NCBI GenBank assembly: GCA_029261215.1
Contig: JAJDBT010000039.1
Coordinates: 1 to 63,038, forward strand
DNA from: Nitrospirota bacterium
GTDB taxonomy: Bacteria > Nitrospirota > Nitrospiria > SBBL01 > JAADHI01
DNA length: 63,038 bases
Direction of reading: 5' to 3'
Both the position numbers and the translations under genes were made by a program. Each line of letters starts with the position of its first letter. Position 1 is the first letter of the stretch. The notes below the pieces were generated by a model that worked only from the letters and a program-made list of their open reading frames with translations, had not been told where the DNA came from and searched no databases. Shown here piece after piece: positions 1 through 8,041 of the stretch.

Positions 1-419
1 AGGTGCTTTGTAATTGATCGCAGAGTGTTTTCGTCTTTGGTTATAAAAGACCTCAATGTATTCAAAGATCGAGGCCTTCGCTTCATCACGGCTTCGGATG
101 TAAGTCATATCAGAAACCCACTTCTGGTTTGGCCGCTGGGCGGTAAATTGCTGCTTCAACAGATTCTCTGAGACGGGATACTTGTGTTTTGAGTTTGTCG
201 TTGCCTTAAATTTTCTGACACTTTTGGCTCGAATCCCTTCTGCGCGCATGATCCGTCTGACACGGTGTAGGCCACAACGCTCACCTGTTTCGCGCAGGAA
301 GGCTTGCTCTCTGCCCGGCGACGCCAGTCATAATATCCGCTTCGTGAAACACCTAATATCCGACACAGCTGGGTTACTGGGTAATGGGCCTTCTCCACTT
401 CAATCAAAGGGTATCTCAT
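1..419 (-). pseudogene. IS3-family transposase OrfB, internally deleted twice and cut by the window edge
   Basis: The frame begins at 419 with the usual OrfB N-terminus (LCRILGVSRSGYYDWRRR). Near position 310 it changes frame and loses roughly 30 residues; the sequence resumes as GERCGLHRVRRIMRAEGIRA. It then reads normally to WVSDMTYIRS, which carries the first aspartate of the DDE triad. A second, in-frame gap of about 100 residues jumps straight to the C-terminal segment EAKASIFEYIEVFYNQRRKH. The second aspartate and the glutamate of the triad are therefore missing. Family knowledge gives a full OrfB of about 280 residues; fewer than half remain. The transposase is dead. Confidence 0.88.
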
Positions 420-694
420 GATGACTCCCTGGCAAAGAAGGCCGTCGTTTTTTTTAAGATGTCCCGCTCCATCGTCAGACGACGGTTTTCTTCTCGTAAT
501 CGACGGAGTGCTTCATTACTTGAGAATATCCTGGCCCCTTCCGGACTTGTTTTCGATTCTCGAATCCAACGACTCAAAGATGTTTGTGAGATCCCCAATT
601 CCCCTGCAATCTGGTTCGTGCTTTTTCCGCTCTTTTTGACCAGATCAACCGCTTCTTCTTTGAATGATGAACTGAATTTTCTGCGTGTTTTCAT
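416..694 (-). CDS. IS3-family transposase OrfA (helix-turn-helix protein)
   Basis: This 92-residue protein is the DNA-binding first frame of an IS3-type transposase. The N-terminal half is a helix-turn-helix (KEEAVDLVKKSGKSTNQIA, then GISQTSLSRWIRE). The C-terminal half is a basic leucine-zipper-like helix (RRLREENRRLTMERDILKK) of the kind used for OrfA/OrfAB dimerisation. Its stop overlaps the orfB start as ATGA. An A-rich run just before the end of the frame could be the site of the programmed -1 frameshift used by this family to make OrfAB. The frame itself is intact, but its partner is broken, so it is probably a non-functional relic. Confidence 0.88.
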   Translation of the reverse strand: MKTRRKFSSSFKEEAVDLVKKSGKSTNQIAGELGISQTSLSRWIRESKTSPEGARIFSSNEALRRLREENRRLTMERDILKKTTAFFARESS

Positions 695-786
695 CCTTTA
701 CCTCCCTCAGCATTTTATGCTAGATCGGTGTCCGTGAAAACAGGGGAAGGTCACCTGTCGGGTTGGGTTGTTCAATTGACAATAAT

Positions 787-1548
787 TTACAGCCGCACCG
801 GGATGCCGCGCTTGGCGAGATAATGCTTTGCTTCCTGGATGGAATAGGTTTGGTAGTGAAAAATTGAAGCCGCTAAAACCGCGTCGGCTTTGCCGGTGGT
901 GACGCCTTCGTAAAGATGTTCGAGCGTACCAACGCCGCCGGAGGCGATGACGGGAATGCGCACATGCTCACAAACCGCTCGAGTGAGTTCAAGATCGTAA
1001 CCCGTGGTTTTTCCGTCCTGATCCATGCTGGTCAGCAAAATTTCGCCTGCACCGTAGGCTTCCATTTTTGCCGCCCATTCAACTGCGTCGAGACCCGTAG
1101 CATTGCGTCCACCGTGGGTGTAGACCTCCCAGTGTGCCTGATCGGGGGAGCGTTTCGCATCAATGGCGACCACAATGGTCGAACTGCCAAATTGCCGAGA
1201 GGCGTCTCTCACAAATTCAGGCCGGTTCACGGCTGCGGTATTGATCGATACTTTATCGGCCCCTGCACTCAAAAGAATCTGGACATCTTCGACCGTGCGT
1301 ACACCGCCGCCGACAGTCACGGGCATCGACACTTCATCCGCCGTGTGCCGGACGATGTCGAGCAAAATTTCACGCTCATCGGACGAAGCAGTAATGTCTA
1401 AAAAACACAATTCATCCGCACCCTGGGCCTCGTAAACCTTCGCGACTTCGACCGGATCGCCCGCATCTTTTAAATCCACAAAAGCCACGCCTTTGACCAC
1501 GCGGCCCCCTTTCACATCAAGACAGGGGATGATCCGTTTCGCCAGCAC
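787..1548 (-). CDS. hisF: Imidazole glycerol phosphate synthase, cyclase subunit HisF
   Basis: HisF closes the imidazole ring: it turns PRFAR plus ammonia from HisH into imidazole glycerol phosphate and AICAR. The 253-residue length is that of a full cyclase barrel. Visible marks are the N-terminal [15 protein letters not shown] with catalytic Asp11, the phosphate-binding [10 protein letters not shown] and [10 protein letters not shown] loops, and the second catalytic aspartate in VVAIDAKR. The start overlaps the hisA stop by one base, and hisH lies two genes upstream, so the two subunits are made from the same message. It is the last his gene before the IS3 remnant; hisI and hisE are not found in the window. 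Confidence 0.98.
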   Translation of the reverse strand: MLAKRIIPCLDVKGGRVVKGVAFVDLKDAGDPVEVAKVYEAQGADELCFLDITASSDEREILLDIVRHTADEVSMPVTVGGGVRTVEDVQILLSAGADKVSINTAAVNRPEFVRDASRQFGSSTIVVAIDAKRSPDQAHWEVYTHGGRNATGLDAVEWAAKMEAYGAGEILLTSMDQDGKTTGYDLELTRAVCEHVRIPVIASGGVGTLEHLYEGVTTGKADAVLAASIFHYQTYSIQEAKHYLAKRGIPVRL

Positions 1549-2273
1549 TAGACCTTCCTTTTCCCGGCTGCAATCGCATCTTTAAGGGAAATCCGGCCTT
1601 CGTAGAGGGCTTTTCCGATGATGGCACTCTTGACACCGGTCATTTTTGAAAGTTTTTCTATTTGCGCTATCGTGGTCACGCCGCCGGACGCGATAATGGG
1701 GATTTTCACGACCCTGGCCACATCTTCCATAAGCCCATAATTTGGCCCTTCAAGCATGCCGTCTTTTTCAATATCCGTCAAAATCAGTGAAGCCACACCA
1801 GCCTGTTCCATTTGAAGTGCTAGTTCGGCAACCGTCTCTTCACGCTGTTCTGTCCAGCCTTGAACCGCGACCTTGCCTTTACGCGAATCGATTCCGACGA
1901 TGATTCTATTTCTAAAGGATAAACAGGCTTCTTTTAGGGTCAGGGGTTCTTTAAGGGCGACGGTGCCGAGAATGACACCCGCTGCACCCGCCGATAGATA
2001 TCGATCCATATCCTGTAAATAACGCAGGCCGCCGCCCACCTGAACCGGAATGGAGAGCGACTTGATGATGCGCTCAATCACGGCATAGGCTACAGGGCTA
2101 CCTTGCACTGCACCGTCCAAATCGACTAAATGGAGCCGTTCCGCGCCTTCGCTGACCCAGCGTTGGGCCATTTCAAGCGGATCTTCTCCGTACACGGTTT
2201 CTTCATTGAGTGCGCCCTGGGTCAGACGCACGCAGCGCCCACGTTTAATGTCTATTGCTGGAATTAAAATCAC
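1548..2273 (-). CDS. hisA: ProFAR isomerase HisA
   Basis: HisA performs the Amadori rearrangement of ProFAR to PRFAR, the substrate of HisHF. The protein is 241 residues, the normal size for this half-barrel-duplicated (beta/alpha)8 enzyme. It begins [20 protein letters not shown] with the general-base Asp8, has the acid aspartate in [16 protein letters not shown], and has the phosphate-binding segments VQVGGGLR and IIASGGVTT. It is directly adjacent to hisH upstream and overlaps hisF by one base downstream, so translation of hisH, hisA and hisF is probably coupled. Confidence 0.98.
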   Translation of the reverse strand: MILIPAIDIKRGRCVRLTQGALNEETVYGEDPLEMAQRWVSEGAERLHLVDLDGAVQGSPVAYAVIERIIKSLSIPVQVGGGLRYLQDMDRYLSAGAAGVILGTVALKEPLTLKEACLSFRNRIIVGIDSRKGKVAVQGWTEQREETVAELALQMEQAGVASLILTDIEKDGMLEGPNYGLMEDVARVVKIPIIASGGVTTIAQIEKLSKMTGVKSAIIGKALYEGRISLKDAIAAGKRKV

Positions 2274-2879
2274 TTATAACCTCGCAAAATTTTCAAGTAA
2301 CTGCCGTCCCATGTGCTGGCTTTTTTCCGGATGAAACTGGCAGGCAAAGAGTCGCCCCTTCGACACGGAAGAAACAAATGGTTCACCGTAGTCCGTCGTC
2401 GTCATCACACACGCAGGATCTTTCGGCGCGCCGTAATACGAATGCACAAAATAAAAATAACTGTCATCGGGAATACCCTTTAAAAGCGGGTGTTCTTTTT
2501 TAATCTGTATTTGATTCCAGCCCATGTGCGGGACTTTTAAATCATTTTTTGGAAAACGCACAACCTGACCCGGCAGAATACCCAAACCGGGTTTTGAACC
2601 AAACTCGGTCCCTTCTGTAAATAAAATCTGAAGCCCGAGACAAATACCGAGATAAGGTTTTTCGGCTTGAATGGATTCTCGAATCGGCGAAAGCAACTGA
2701 AGTTTTTCAAGATTGTCCATGCAGTCGGCAAAGGCCCCAACACCCGGCACGACCAGGTGCGTTGCCTCGGCCACAACATTCGGATCGCGGGTAATCGTGG
2801 AGGAAAAACCCGCACGCTCGAAACCCCGCTGCACACTACGCAAATTGCCGGAACCATAATCGACGATCACAATGTTCAT
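2274..2879 (-). CDS. hisH: Imidazole glycerol phosphate synthase, glutaminase subunit HisH
   Basis: HisH is the class I amidotransferase that feeds ammonia from glutamine to HisF. The 201-residue protein shows the nucleophile elbow PYLGICLGLQ with Cys80 and the His183/Glu185 pair in CQFHPEKSQ, so the triad is complete. The ATG at 2877-2879 overlaps the stop of the small upstream IVP gene as ATGA and has no clear ribosome-binding site of its own. If the IVP unit is removed together with one flanking 7-bp repeat, the frame would start at a GTG overlapping the hisB stop (GTGA), with GAAGGGA just upstream as binding site. Present translation probably depends on coupling to the inserted gene. Confidence 0.97.
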   Translation of the reverse strand: MNIVIVDYGSGNLRSVQRGFERAGFSSTITRDPNVVAEATHLVVPGVGAFADCMDNLEKLQLLSPIRESIQAEKPYLGICLGLQILFTEGTEFGSKPGLGILPGQVVRFPKNDLKVPHMGWNQIQIKKEHPLLKGIPDDSYFYFVHSYYGAPKDPACVMTTTDYGEPFVSSVSKGRLFACQFHPEKSQHMGRQLLENFARL

Positions 2880-3241
2880 GATTGTGTCAGTTTACGGTTT
2901 ACAGTGACCGGTTGACGGTTTTTTAAAGAATTATGGAGGCCTTGCAACATTTTTGAGATCGTTTTTACTTCCTGAATCAGTGTTCCTGCATCTTCATTAG
3001 AAATAATGTCGATTTCTTTTGAAATATAAATTTGTGTCCTGAGTTCTGCAGCAGAACCTTTTGCAATGCTAATAAATCTTTGAAAATCCCGAACGCTGCC
3101 TCGCTCGCTTCCTTCGGCAATATTACATGGAATCGACACTGATGCAGGGAGCATTTGATCTCTTAACCCGTAATCGCGGCAATCTTTCAATAATCGATAC
3201 ATTTTAACGCTCAACTGACATGATTTCTTCCACACGTCCAA
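2876..3241 (-). CDS. S23/IVP-type four-helix bundle protein inserted between hisB and hisH
   Basis: This 121-residue protein resembles the family encoded in 23S rRNA intervening sequences and found as free-standing genes: DVWKKSCQLSVKMYRL, then PASVSIPCNIAEGSERGS, then a helical C-terminal half with KGSAAELRTQIYIS. The function of the family is unknown; related Avd proteins assist retroelements, but no reverse transcriptase is present here. The usable start is a TTG at 3241. The conserved residues SFEDL just before it are in frame but have no start codon; the nearest ATG (3259-3261) is one base out of frame. The last residues (QPVTVNRKLTQS) are encoded by the flanking imperfect repeat. Function is uncertain, and N-terminal decay is possible. 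Confidence 0.75.
   Translation of the reverse strand: MDVWKKSCQLSVKMYRLLKDCRDYGLRDQMLPASVSIPCNIAEGSERGSVRDFQRFISIAKGSAAELRTQIYISKEIDIISNEDAGTLIQEVKTISKMLQGLHNSLKNRQPVTVNRKLTQS
2887..2918. repeat. Imperfect terminal inverted repeat, hisH side of the IVP unit
   Basis: The plus strand begins TCAGTTTACGGTTTACAGTG here. The reverse complement of 3282-3315 begins TCAGTTTCCAGCAGACGGTT and continues with a similar GACCG...AC.GTT pattern. The two segments face each other around the IVP gene. This copy encodes the IVP C-terminus. Confidence 0.55.
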
Positions 3242-3281
3242 GTCTTCAAACGAAGCCCCATCTTATTGGTTTTTGCTTTTT

Positions 3282-3315
3282 AACTGTGAACGGTCAACCG
3301 TCTGCTGGAAACTGA
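3282..3315. repeat. Imperfect terminal inverted repeat, hisB side of the IVP unit
   Basis: Partner of the repeat at 2887-2918. Immediately outside it is ATGTTCA (3315-3321), repeated at 2872-2878 on the other side of the unit. The 7-bp match fits a target-site duplication and includes the hisB stop on this side and the hisH start on the other. Confidence 0.5.
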
Positions 3316-3318
3316 TGT

Positions 3319-3909
3319 TCACAGACTTCCCTTCGTTGAGGCGACACCCGATTGACGCGGATCGATCTGCGTCGCTTGATCCAGTGCGCGTCCGAAGGCT
3401 TTGAAAATGGTTTCAAAAATATGGTGAGGGTCTTTTCCGTACATCAAATTGATATGCAGGTTGATCCGGCATTGGTCCACCATTGAACGAAAAAAGTGTT
3501 CGATGAGTTCACAGTCAAAGTCCTTGATTTTTTTGCGGGTGTTCTCAACATTGTAAACCAGAAAGGGGCGTCCCGAAAGATCGACCGTGACCTGTGTCAG
3601 GGCCTCATCCAGCGGGATTGTGGCAGTGCCAAATCGCCGGATACCTGCCTTATCGCCCCAGGCTTTGGCAAAAACGTCGCCCATCACGATGCCGGTATCC
3701 TCGACGGTGTGATGTTCGTCGATTTCGATATCGCCTTTTGCTTTTATTTCAAGATCGAAAAAACCATGTTTTGAAAAGGCAGAGAGCATGTGGGTCAAAA
3801 AGGGAAAGGGAGTATCGATTTGATACTGTCCGGTACCGTCGAGGTTCACTGCGATGGCGATATCCGTCTCTTTTGTTGTGCGAGTCACACTGGCTTTACG
3901 CATGATCAT
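3319..3909 (-). CDS. hisB: Imidazoleglycerol-phosphate dehydratase HisB
   Basis: HisB dehydrates imidazole glycerol phosphate to imidazole acetol phosphate. It is the monofunctional form of 196 residues, without the phosphatase domain fused to it in enterobacteria. Metal-binding motifs are visible: HMLSAFSKHGFFDL, DEHHTVEDTGI, and later FFRSMVDQCRINLHI with the family's HHIFE motif (DPHHIFETIFKAFGRAL). The N-terminus overlaps the hisD 3' end by 14 bases; ATG at 3909 or two codons later could be used. Its stop is three bases from the inverted repeat bounding the IVP insertion. Confidence 0.97.
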   Translation of the reverse strand: MIMRKASVTRTTKETDIAIAVNLDGTGQYQIDTPFPFLTHMLSAFSKHGFFDLEIKAKGDIEIDEHHTVEDTGIVMGDVFAKAWGDKAGIRRFGTATIPLDEALTQVTVDLSGRPFLVYNVENTRKKIKDFDCELIEHFFRSMVDQCRINLHINLMYGKDPHHIFETIFKAFGRALDQATQIDPRQSGVASTKGSL

Positions 3910-5194
3910 TCAACCTGATTCTGACCATGTTGGCGTGGGCGGTCAACCCTTCGACTTCGGCGATGCGAATCAAATGATCTCCATGTCGTTCGAGCGCCTT
4001 TCGGGTATATGAAATGACGCTGCTTTTTCGGATAAAGTCATCCACTGAAAGCGGAGAGAAAAAACGCGCCGTCCCGCCAGTTGGCAGGACGTGGTTGGGT
4101 CCCGCCACATAGTCCCCGAGCGATTGCGGCGTGTCTTCGCCCAAAAAAATCGATCCGGCATTTTTTAATTTTTTAAGGAGTTCAAACGGTTTTTTCGTAA
4201 AGACCGACAGATGTTCCGGAGCAATTGCGTTCGACATCCTCACCGCCTCTTTCAAATCAGGGACGACAAAGGCGATGCCATTGGCCTGAAGAGCAGTCTG
4301 TGCAATTTTTTTACGCGAAAGCGTCTTGAGTTGTTTTTCCATCTCTTTGCCTACTTTTTTGACCAGTTGGGCGGAAGGCGTAATGAAAATCACAACCGCT
4401 TCTTCATCGTGCTCCGCCTGGGAAATTAAATCAGAGGCCAAGTAAGCCGGGTTGGCCTCTTCATCTGCAATAATTAACAATTCGCTCGGTCCGGCCACCA
4501 TGTCGATATCCACCACGCCATAAACCAGTCGTTTGGCAGCGGCCACATATTTATTGCCCGGCCCAACAATTTTATCGACCCTGGGCACCTGCTTCGTCCC
4601 ATACGCCAAGGCGCCAATGGCCTGAATTCCGCCCAAACGGTAAATTTCATCGACCCCGACAATATCGGCCGCAATGAGGCAGTAGGGATTGCATTCACCC
4701 TCCGGCATGGGCGTGGTCATGACCAAACGGGAGACCCCGGCCACCACGGCGGGAATGGCATTCATTAAAACGGAAGACGGATAGGCCGCTTTGCCCCCTG
4801 GCACATAGAGCCCGACCGTCTCCAAAGGATCGACGCGCTGCCCCAGATAAATGCCATTTTTTCTGCTCGACCAGCCTGACTGGCATTGCTGTTGATGATA
4901 ATCAGAAATGCGCGCTGCAGCAAATTTGAGACTTTCGATGACCTTGGGATCGGCCGCTTGATAAGCGGCTTTGATTTCCTTTTGACTCACCCGCATGCCA
5001 GCGGGTTTAAGCTTCAAACGGTCGAATTGCTCGGTGTATTCAATCACAGCCTGATCGCCCCGTTTCTGAATATCTTTCAGAATGCTCATCACGGTGGCAT
5101 CCAGGCCGTCATCTCCCACGCTGAGACGATTCACCACTTTTTGATACGTCGATTGGAATTGAGCCTCTTTAAACTGAAACGTCTTCATCAGCAT
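3896..5194 (-). CDS. hisD: Histidinol dehydrogenase HisD
   Basis: HisD oxidises histidinol to histidine in two NAD-dependent steps at a zinc site. At 432 residues it is full length. Recognisable segments are YVPGGKAAYPSSVLMNAIPA, KIVGPGNKYVAAAKR, GPSELLIIADE, the zinc-site SQAEHDEEAV, and AIAPEHLSVF near the C-terminus. The start is 8 bases after the hisG stop; ATG at 5194 or the second ATG two codons later both fit. The 3' end overlaps hisB, so the pair is probably coupled in translation. Confidence 0.97.
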   Translation of the reverse strand: MLMKTFQFKEAQFQSTYQKVVNRLSVGDDGLDATVMSILKDIQKRGDQAVIEYTEQFDRLKLKPAGMRVSQKEIKAAYQAADPKVIESLKFAAARISDYHQQQCQSGWSSRKNGIYLGQRVDPLETVGLYVPGGKAAYPSSVLMNAIPAVVAGVSRLVMTTPMPEGECNPYCLIAADIVGVDEIYRLGGIQAIGALAYGTKQVPRVDKIVGPGNKYVAAAKRLVYGVVDIDMVAGPSELLIIADEEANPAYLASDLISQAEHDEEAVVIFITPSAQLVKKVGKEMEKQLKTLSRKKIAQTALQANGIAFVVPDLKEAVRMSNAIAPEHLSVFTKKPFELLKKLKNAGSIFLGEDTPQSLGDYVAGPNHVLPTGGTARFFSPLSVDDFIRKSSVISYTRKALERHGDHLIRIAEVEGLTAHANMVRIRLNDHA

Positions 5195-5202
5195 GAGATT
5201 TT

Positions 5203-5862
5203 CTACGCTTTCTCGGGTTTTTTCTGAAGAATCGCCTTCATCTCACCCAATATTTGCTGGATGGCAGGATATTTGAGTTTAAGGCTGGCGCGATTCACAA
5301 TGACGCGGGCCGTGCACTCGGCGATTTCGTCCACGATTTTTAAATTATTTGCCTTCAATGTGGCTCCGCTTGAAGTCAGATCCACAATCTGGTCGGCCAA
5401 ACCCACAAGCGGTGCTAATTCAATCGAGCCATAGAGTTTTATAATTTCGATGGGAATCCCTTTTTCAGAAAAATATTGCTCGGTAATGTTTGGATATTTT
5501 GTCGCTACGCGCCGCTTTGTATAACGTTTCGGGTTTTGACTGTAACCATTCTCTACCGCCTCGGCCAATATAATACGACAATACCCAAAACCCAAGTCAA
5601 TGGGTTCGTATACATCGCACATCTGCTCAAGCAGCAGATCTTTTCCGGCAAGTCCGATATCCGCCGCGCCGTACTCGACATATGTTGCCACATCCACGGC
5701 TCGAACCAGGAGGAGTCGAATGCCTTTTTCAGGCAGGTCAAACATCAATTCCCGGCTTTCCGATAAAAGCGCTTCTGAGGCAATGCCCATCTTTTCAAAA
5801 AACTCAACAGCAAATTCGAGAAGCCGACCTTTAGAAACGGCAATGACCAGGGGTTTATTCAT
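5203..5862 (-). CDS. hisG: ATP phosphoribosyltransferase, short form HisG
   Basis: HisG joins PRPP and ATP in the first step of histidine synthesis. The protein has 219 residues, the short type that lacks the C-terminal regulatory domain. In characterised systems such enzymes need HisZ, a histidyl-tRNA-synthetase-like subunit, for activity and feedback control; no hisZ lies in the window. Visible features are the start VIAVSKGRLLEFAVEFFEKM and the PRPP-binding loop near IVDLTSSGATLKANNL. The start abuts the murA stop with no gap, so transcription comes from the murA/prmC side. Confidence 0.96.
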   Translation of the reverse strand: MNKPLVIAVSKGRLLEFAVEFFEKMGIASEALLSESRELMFDLPEKGIRLLLVRAVDVATYVEYGAADIGLAGKDLLLEQMCDVYEPIDLGFGYCRIILAEAVENGYSQNPKRYTKRRVATKYPNITEQYFSEKGIPIEIIKLYGSIELAPLVGLADQIVDLTSSGATLKANNLKIVDEIAECTARVIVNRASLKLKYPAIQQILGEMKAILQKKPEKA

Positions 5863-7119
5863 CTACAAATCCCCTTTCACCCGTTGAATATTGGCCCCAA
5901 CCTGGGACAATTTTTTTTCAATCGATTCATAGCCGCGATCCAGATGATAAATGCGGAGCACCTCGGTTTGCCCCTCGGCCACCAGTCCGGCTAAAATGAG
6001 ACAGGCGCTTGCGCGTAAATCGGAGGCCATCACAGGTGCGCCAGAAAGATGTGGGACGCCTTTGATCACGGCATGATGCCCTTCCAAACGAATGTCAGCG
6101 CCCATGCGCTGCAACTCCGCACAATGGGTAAATCGGGATTCAAAAATGGTTTCGGTGACGACGGACAAGCCGTCCGACACGCTCATCAAGGCCATAAACT
6201 GGGCCTGCATGTCCGTCGGTAACCCGGGGTAGGGCAGCGTCTTCGCATCTACGGCTTTTATCTCTTTTCCAATCACTCGAATCGACTTTTTTTCTATTAC
6301 AATCTCTGAGCCTGTCGCCTTCAGTTTTTCGATAATACTGCCCATGTGCGCAGGATTACATTTTTTCAGGAGAAGATCTCCCTTTGTGATGGATGCTGCC
6401 AGCATAAAGGTGCCGGCTTCGATCCGGTCGGGCATGATTTCGTAATTCGTCCCAGAAAGTGATTTAACCCCGTGAATCACGATGGTTTCTGTCCCGGCCC
6501 CTATAATTTGAGCGCCGCACTGGTTGAGGAAATGGGCCAAATCCACTATTTCCGGCTCACAAGCCGCGTTCCCCAAAGTGGTGGTTCCTTCCGCCAGGGT
6601 GGCGGCCATCATTAAATTTTCGGTGCCGGTCACGGTCTGGGTTTCAAAATGGATCACGGCCCCTTTGAGTTTTGTTGCCTTAGCATGAATCATGCCGTGT
6701 TCGATATTAATTTCGGCCCCCATTTTTTCCAGCCCGTCGAGATGCAGTTGAATCGGCCGTGCACCAATGGCACATCCCCCCGGCAGAGAAACATGGGCCT
6801 CTCCACAACGCGCAAGCAGTGGACCCAAGACCAAAATCGTTGCACGCATGGTTTTGACCCAGGCATAGGGCGCCTCGTTATTCTCGATCGACTTGACCTC
6901 GATTGAGCAGCCGTCATTCTCTTCCGAAATGTTCGCGCCGATTTTTTCTAAAAGCCGTTTGAGCGTCGTGATATCGCCGAGCTTGGGAACATTTTTAAGC
7001 CGGTTTGGCCCGCGTGAAAGCAGGGTCGCCGCCAAAATGGGAAGTGCCGCGTTCTTTGCACCGCTGATTTGAATTTCTCCATTCAGGGAAGTTCCCCCTT
7101 GAATGATCATTTTATCCAT
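5863..7119 (-). CDS. murA: UDP-N-acetylglucosamine 1-carboxyvinyltransferase MurA
   Basis: MurA transfers enolpyruvate from PEP to UDP-GlcNAc, the first committed step of peptidoglycan synthesis, in the cytoplasm. The start chosen is ATG at 7119 (MDKMIIQGG), preceded by AAAGGAG at a 7-base spacing; the frame stays open further upstream inside prmC, but that extension is not family-like. The protein has 418 residues, with SGAKNAALPILAATLL near the N-terminus and the fosfomycin-target cysteine in HVSLPGGCAIGARPI. The start overlaps the prmC 3' end by 8 bases. A murA gene between prmC and hisG is a known arrangement in several diderm lineages. Confidence 0.98.
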   Translation of the reverse strand: MDKMIIQGGTSLNGEIQISGAKNAALPILAATLLSRGPNRLKNVPKLGDITTLKRLLEKIGANISEENDGCSIEVKSIENNEAPYAWVKTMRATILVLGPLLARCGEAHVSLPGGCAIGARPIQLHLDGLEKMGAEINIEHGMIHAKATKLKGAVIHFETQTVTGTENLMMAATLAEGTTTLGNAACEPEIVDLAHFLNQCGAQIIGAGTETIVIHGVKSLSGTNYEIMPDRIEAGTFMLAASITKGDLLLKKCNPAHMGSIIEKLKATGSEIVIEKKSIRVIGKEIKAVDAKTLPYPGLPTDMQAQFMALMSVSDGLSVVTETIFESRFTHCAELQRMGADIRLEGHHAVIKGVPHLSGAPVMASDLRASACLILAGLVAEGQTEVLRIYHLDRGYESIEKKLSQVGANIQRVKGDL

Positions 7120-8041
7120 CAACGGACTCCTTTGGTGCGGACGGCATTCTGGAAAGACAAGCAATGCGGTCAATCTCCGCCCAGTCCTTGATGAAAGACA
7201 ATGTCCAAAGGTGACGGGTTTTATTCAGCGTATCCTCAACATAGGCCCGAAGCCATTCGCTCTGGCCTTGCCCCAACTCGAATAAAATAAGCCCCTGATC
7301 ATTCAAAAATAAAGGCGCTTCCAGCAAAATACGACGGTAAAAGTCGCGGCCTTCATCGGCCGCAAACAAAGCCACAGCAGGTTCATGATCACGCACTTCG
7401 ATTGGCAGGGATTCACTGTCTGACTCAGAGATATATGGAGGATTTGAAACAATCAGGTCAAATTTTTCGGCTGTAGTGTGATTGTTTTTAAACGCTTCAA
7501 ACAAATCTCCCTTCAGAAAAACAGTTCTCGCAGCCACACCCTGATTTTGAGCGTTGGCGGATGCCAATGCCAGCGCGTCATCCGCACAATCGACGCCAAC
7601 AACATCTGCCAATGGAAAGGTCTTGGCCAAAGCCACAGCCAAGGCTCCGCTGCCTGTACAGAGATCCAGAATTCGACGCGGTGGGAAAAGCGCTTTTGCG
7701 GCTTCGATAATTAATTCCGTCTCCGGCCGAGGGATGAAAACGCCTTTGGAAATTGCAAGGGTCATGTCGCAAAATTCGACCTGGCCGGTAATGTATTGAA
7801 GCGGTTCGTGCGCCGCCCGACGGCGAATGTTTGCCCAAAACTGATCCAGGTGTTCTTGCGAAAGATTTTTTTCAATATCCAAAAAAAGATGAAGCCTTGA
7901 ACAACCCAGGACGGCAGCAAGCAGGTGTTCGGCCTCCCGCTGGGGAACCTCAATCTCATGCCGCTGAAGATCGGCCGCGCCTTCTCTCAGCACATCTGCG
8001 ATGTGCTGTGTCGGTTTTGGCACGAGAGAAGCCTGGCTCAA
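7112..8041 (-). CDS. prmC: Release factor glutamine methyltransferase PrmC
   Basis: PrmC methylates the glutamine of the GGQ motif in release factors, using S-adenosylmethionine. Of 309 residues, the first third is the helical substrate-binding domain. It is followed by a Rossmann methyltransferase fold with ILDLCTGSGALAVALA and the diagnostic LIVSNPPYISESD. It starts with TTG, which overlaps the stop of prfA (TTGA), so it is translationally coupled to the gene for its own substrate. The 3' end overlaps murA. Confidence 0.97.
   Translation of the reverse strand: MSQASLVPKPTQHIADVLREGAADLQRHEIEVPQREAEHLLAAVLGCSRLHLFLDIEKNLSQEHLDQFWANIRRRAAHEPLQYITGQVEFCDMTLAISKGVFIPRPETELIIEAAKALFPPRRILDLCTGSGALAVALAKTFPLADVVGVDCADDALALASANAQNQGVAARTVFLKGDLFEAFKNNHTTAEKFDLIVSNPPYISESDSESLPIEVRDHEPAVALFAADEGRDFYRRILLEAPLFLNDQGLILFELGQGQSEWLRAYVEDTLNKTRHLWTLSFIKDWAEIDRIACLSRMPSAPKESVDG

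Larger units (their letters stand above)
1..753 (-). mobile_element. IS3-family insertion sequence remnant, incomplete at the window edge
   Basis: The element carries an intact orfA and a badly deleted orfB on the minus strand, the two-frame layout of IS3-family elements. Its orfA-proximal end is probably at 753, where the minus strand reads TGACCTTCCCCTG, a TGA-type tip expected for IS3 terminal repeats, 59 bases upstream of orfA. The other end lies beyond base 1. The transposase has lost its catalytic core, so this copy cannot move by itself. It sits directly downstream of hisF, where many related operons carry hisI or hisE. Confidence 0.85.
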
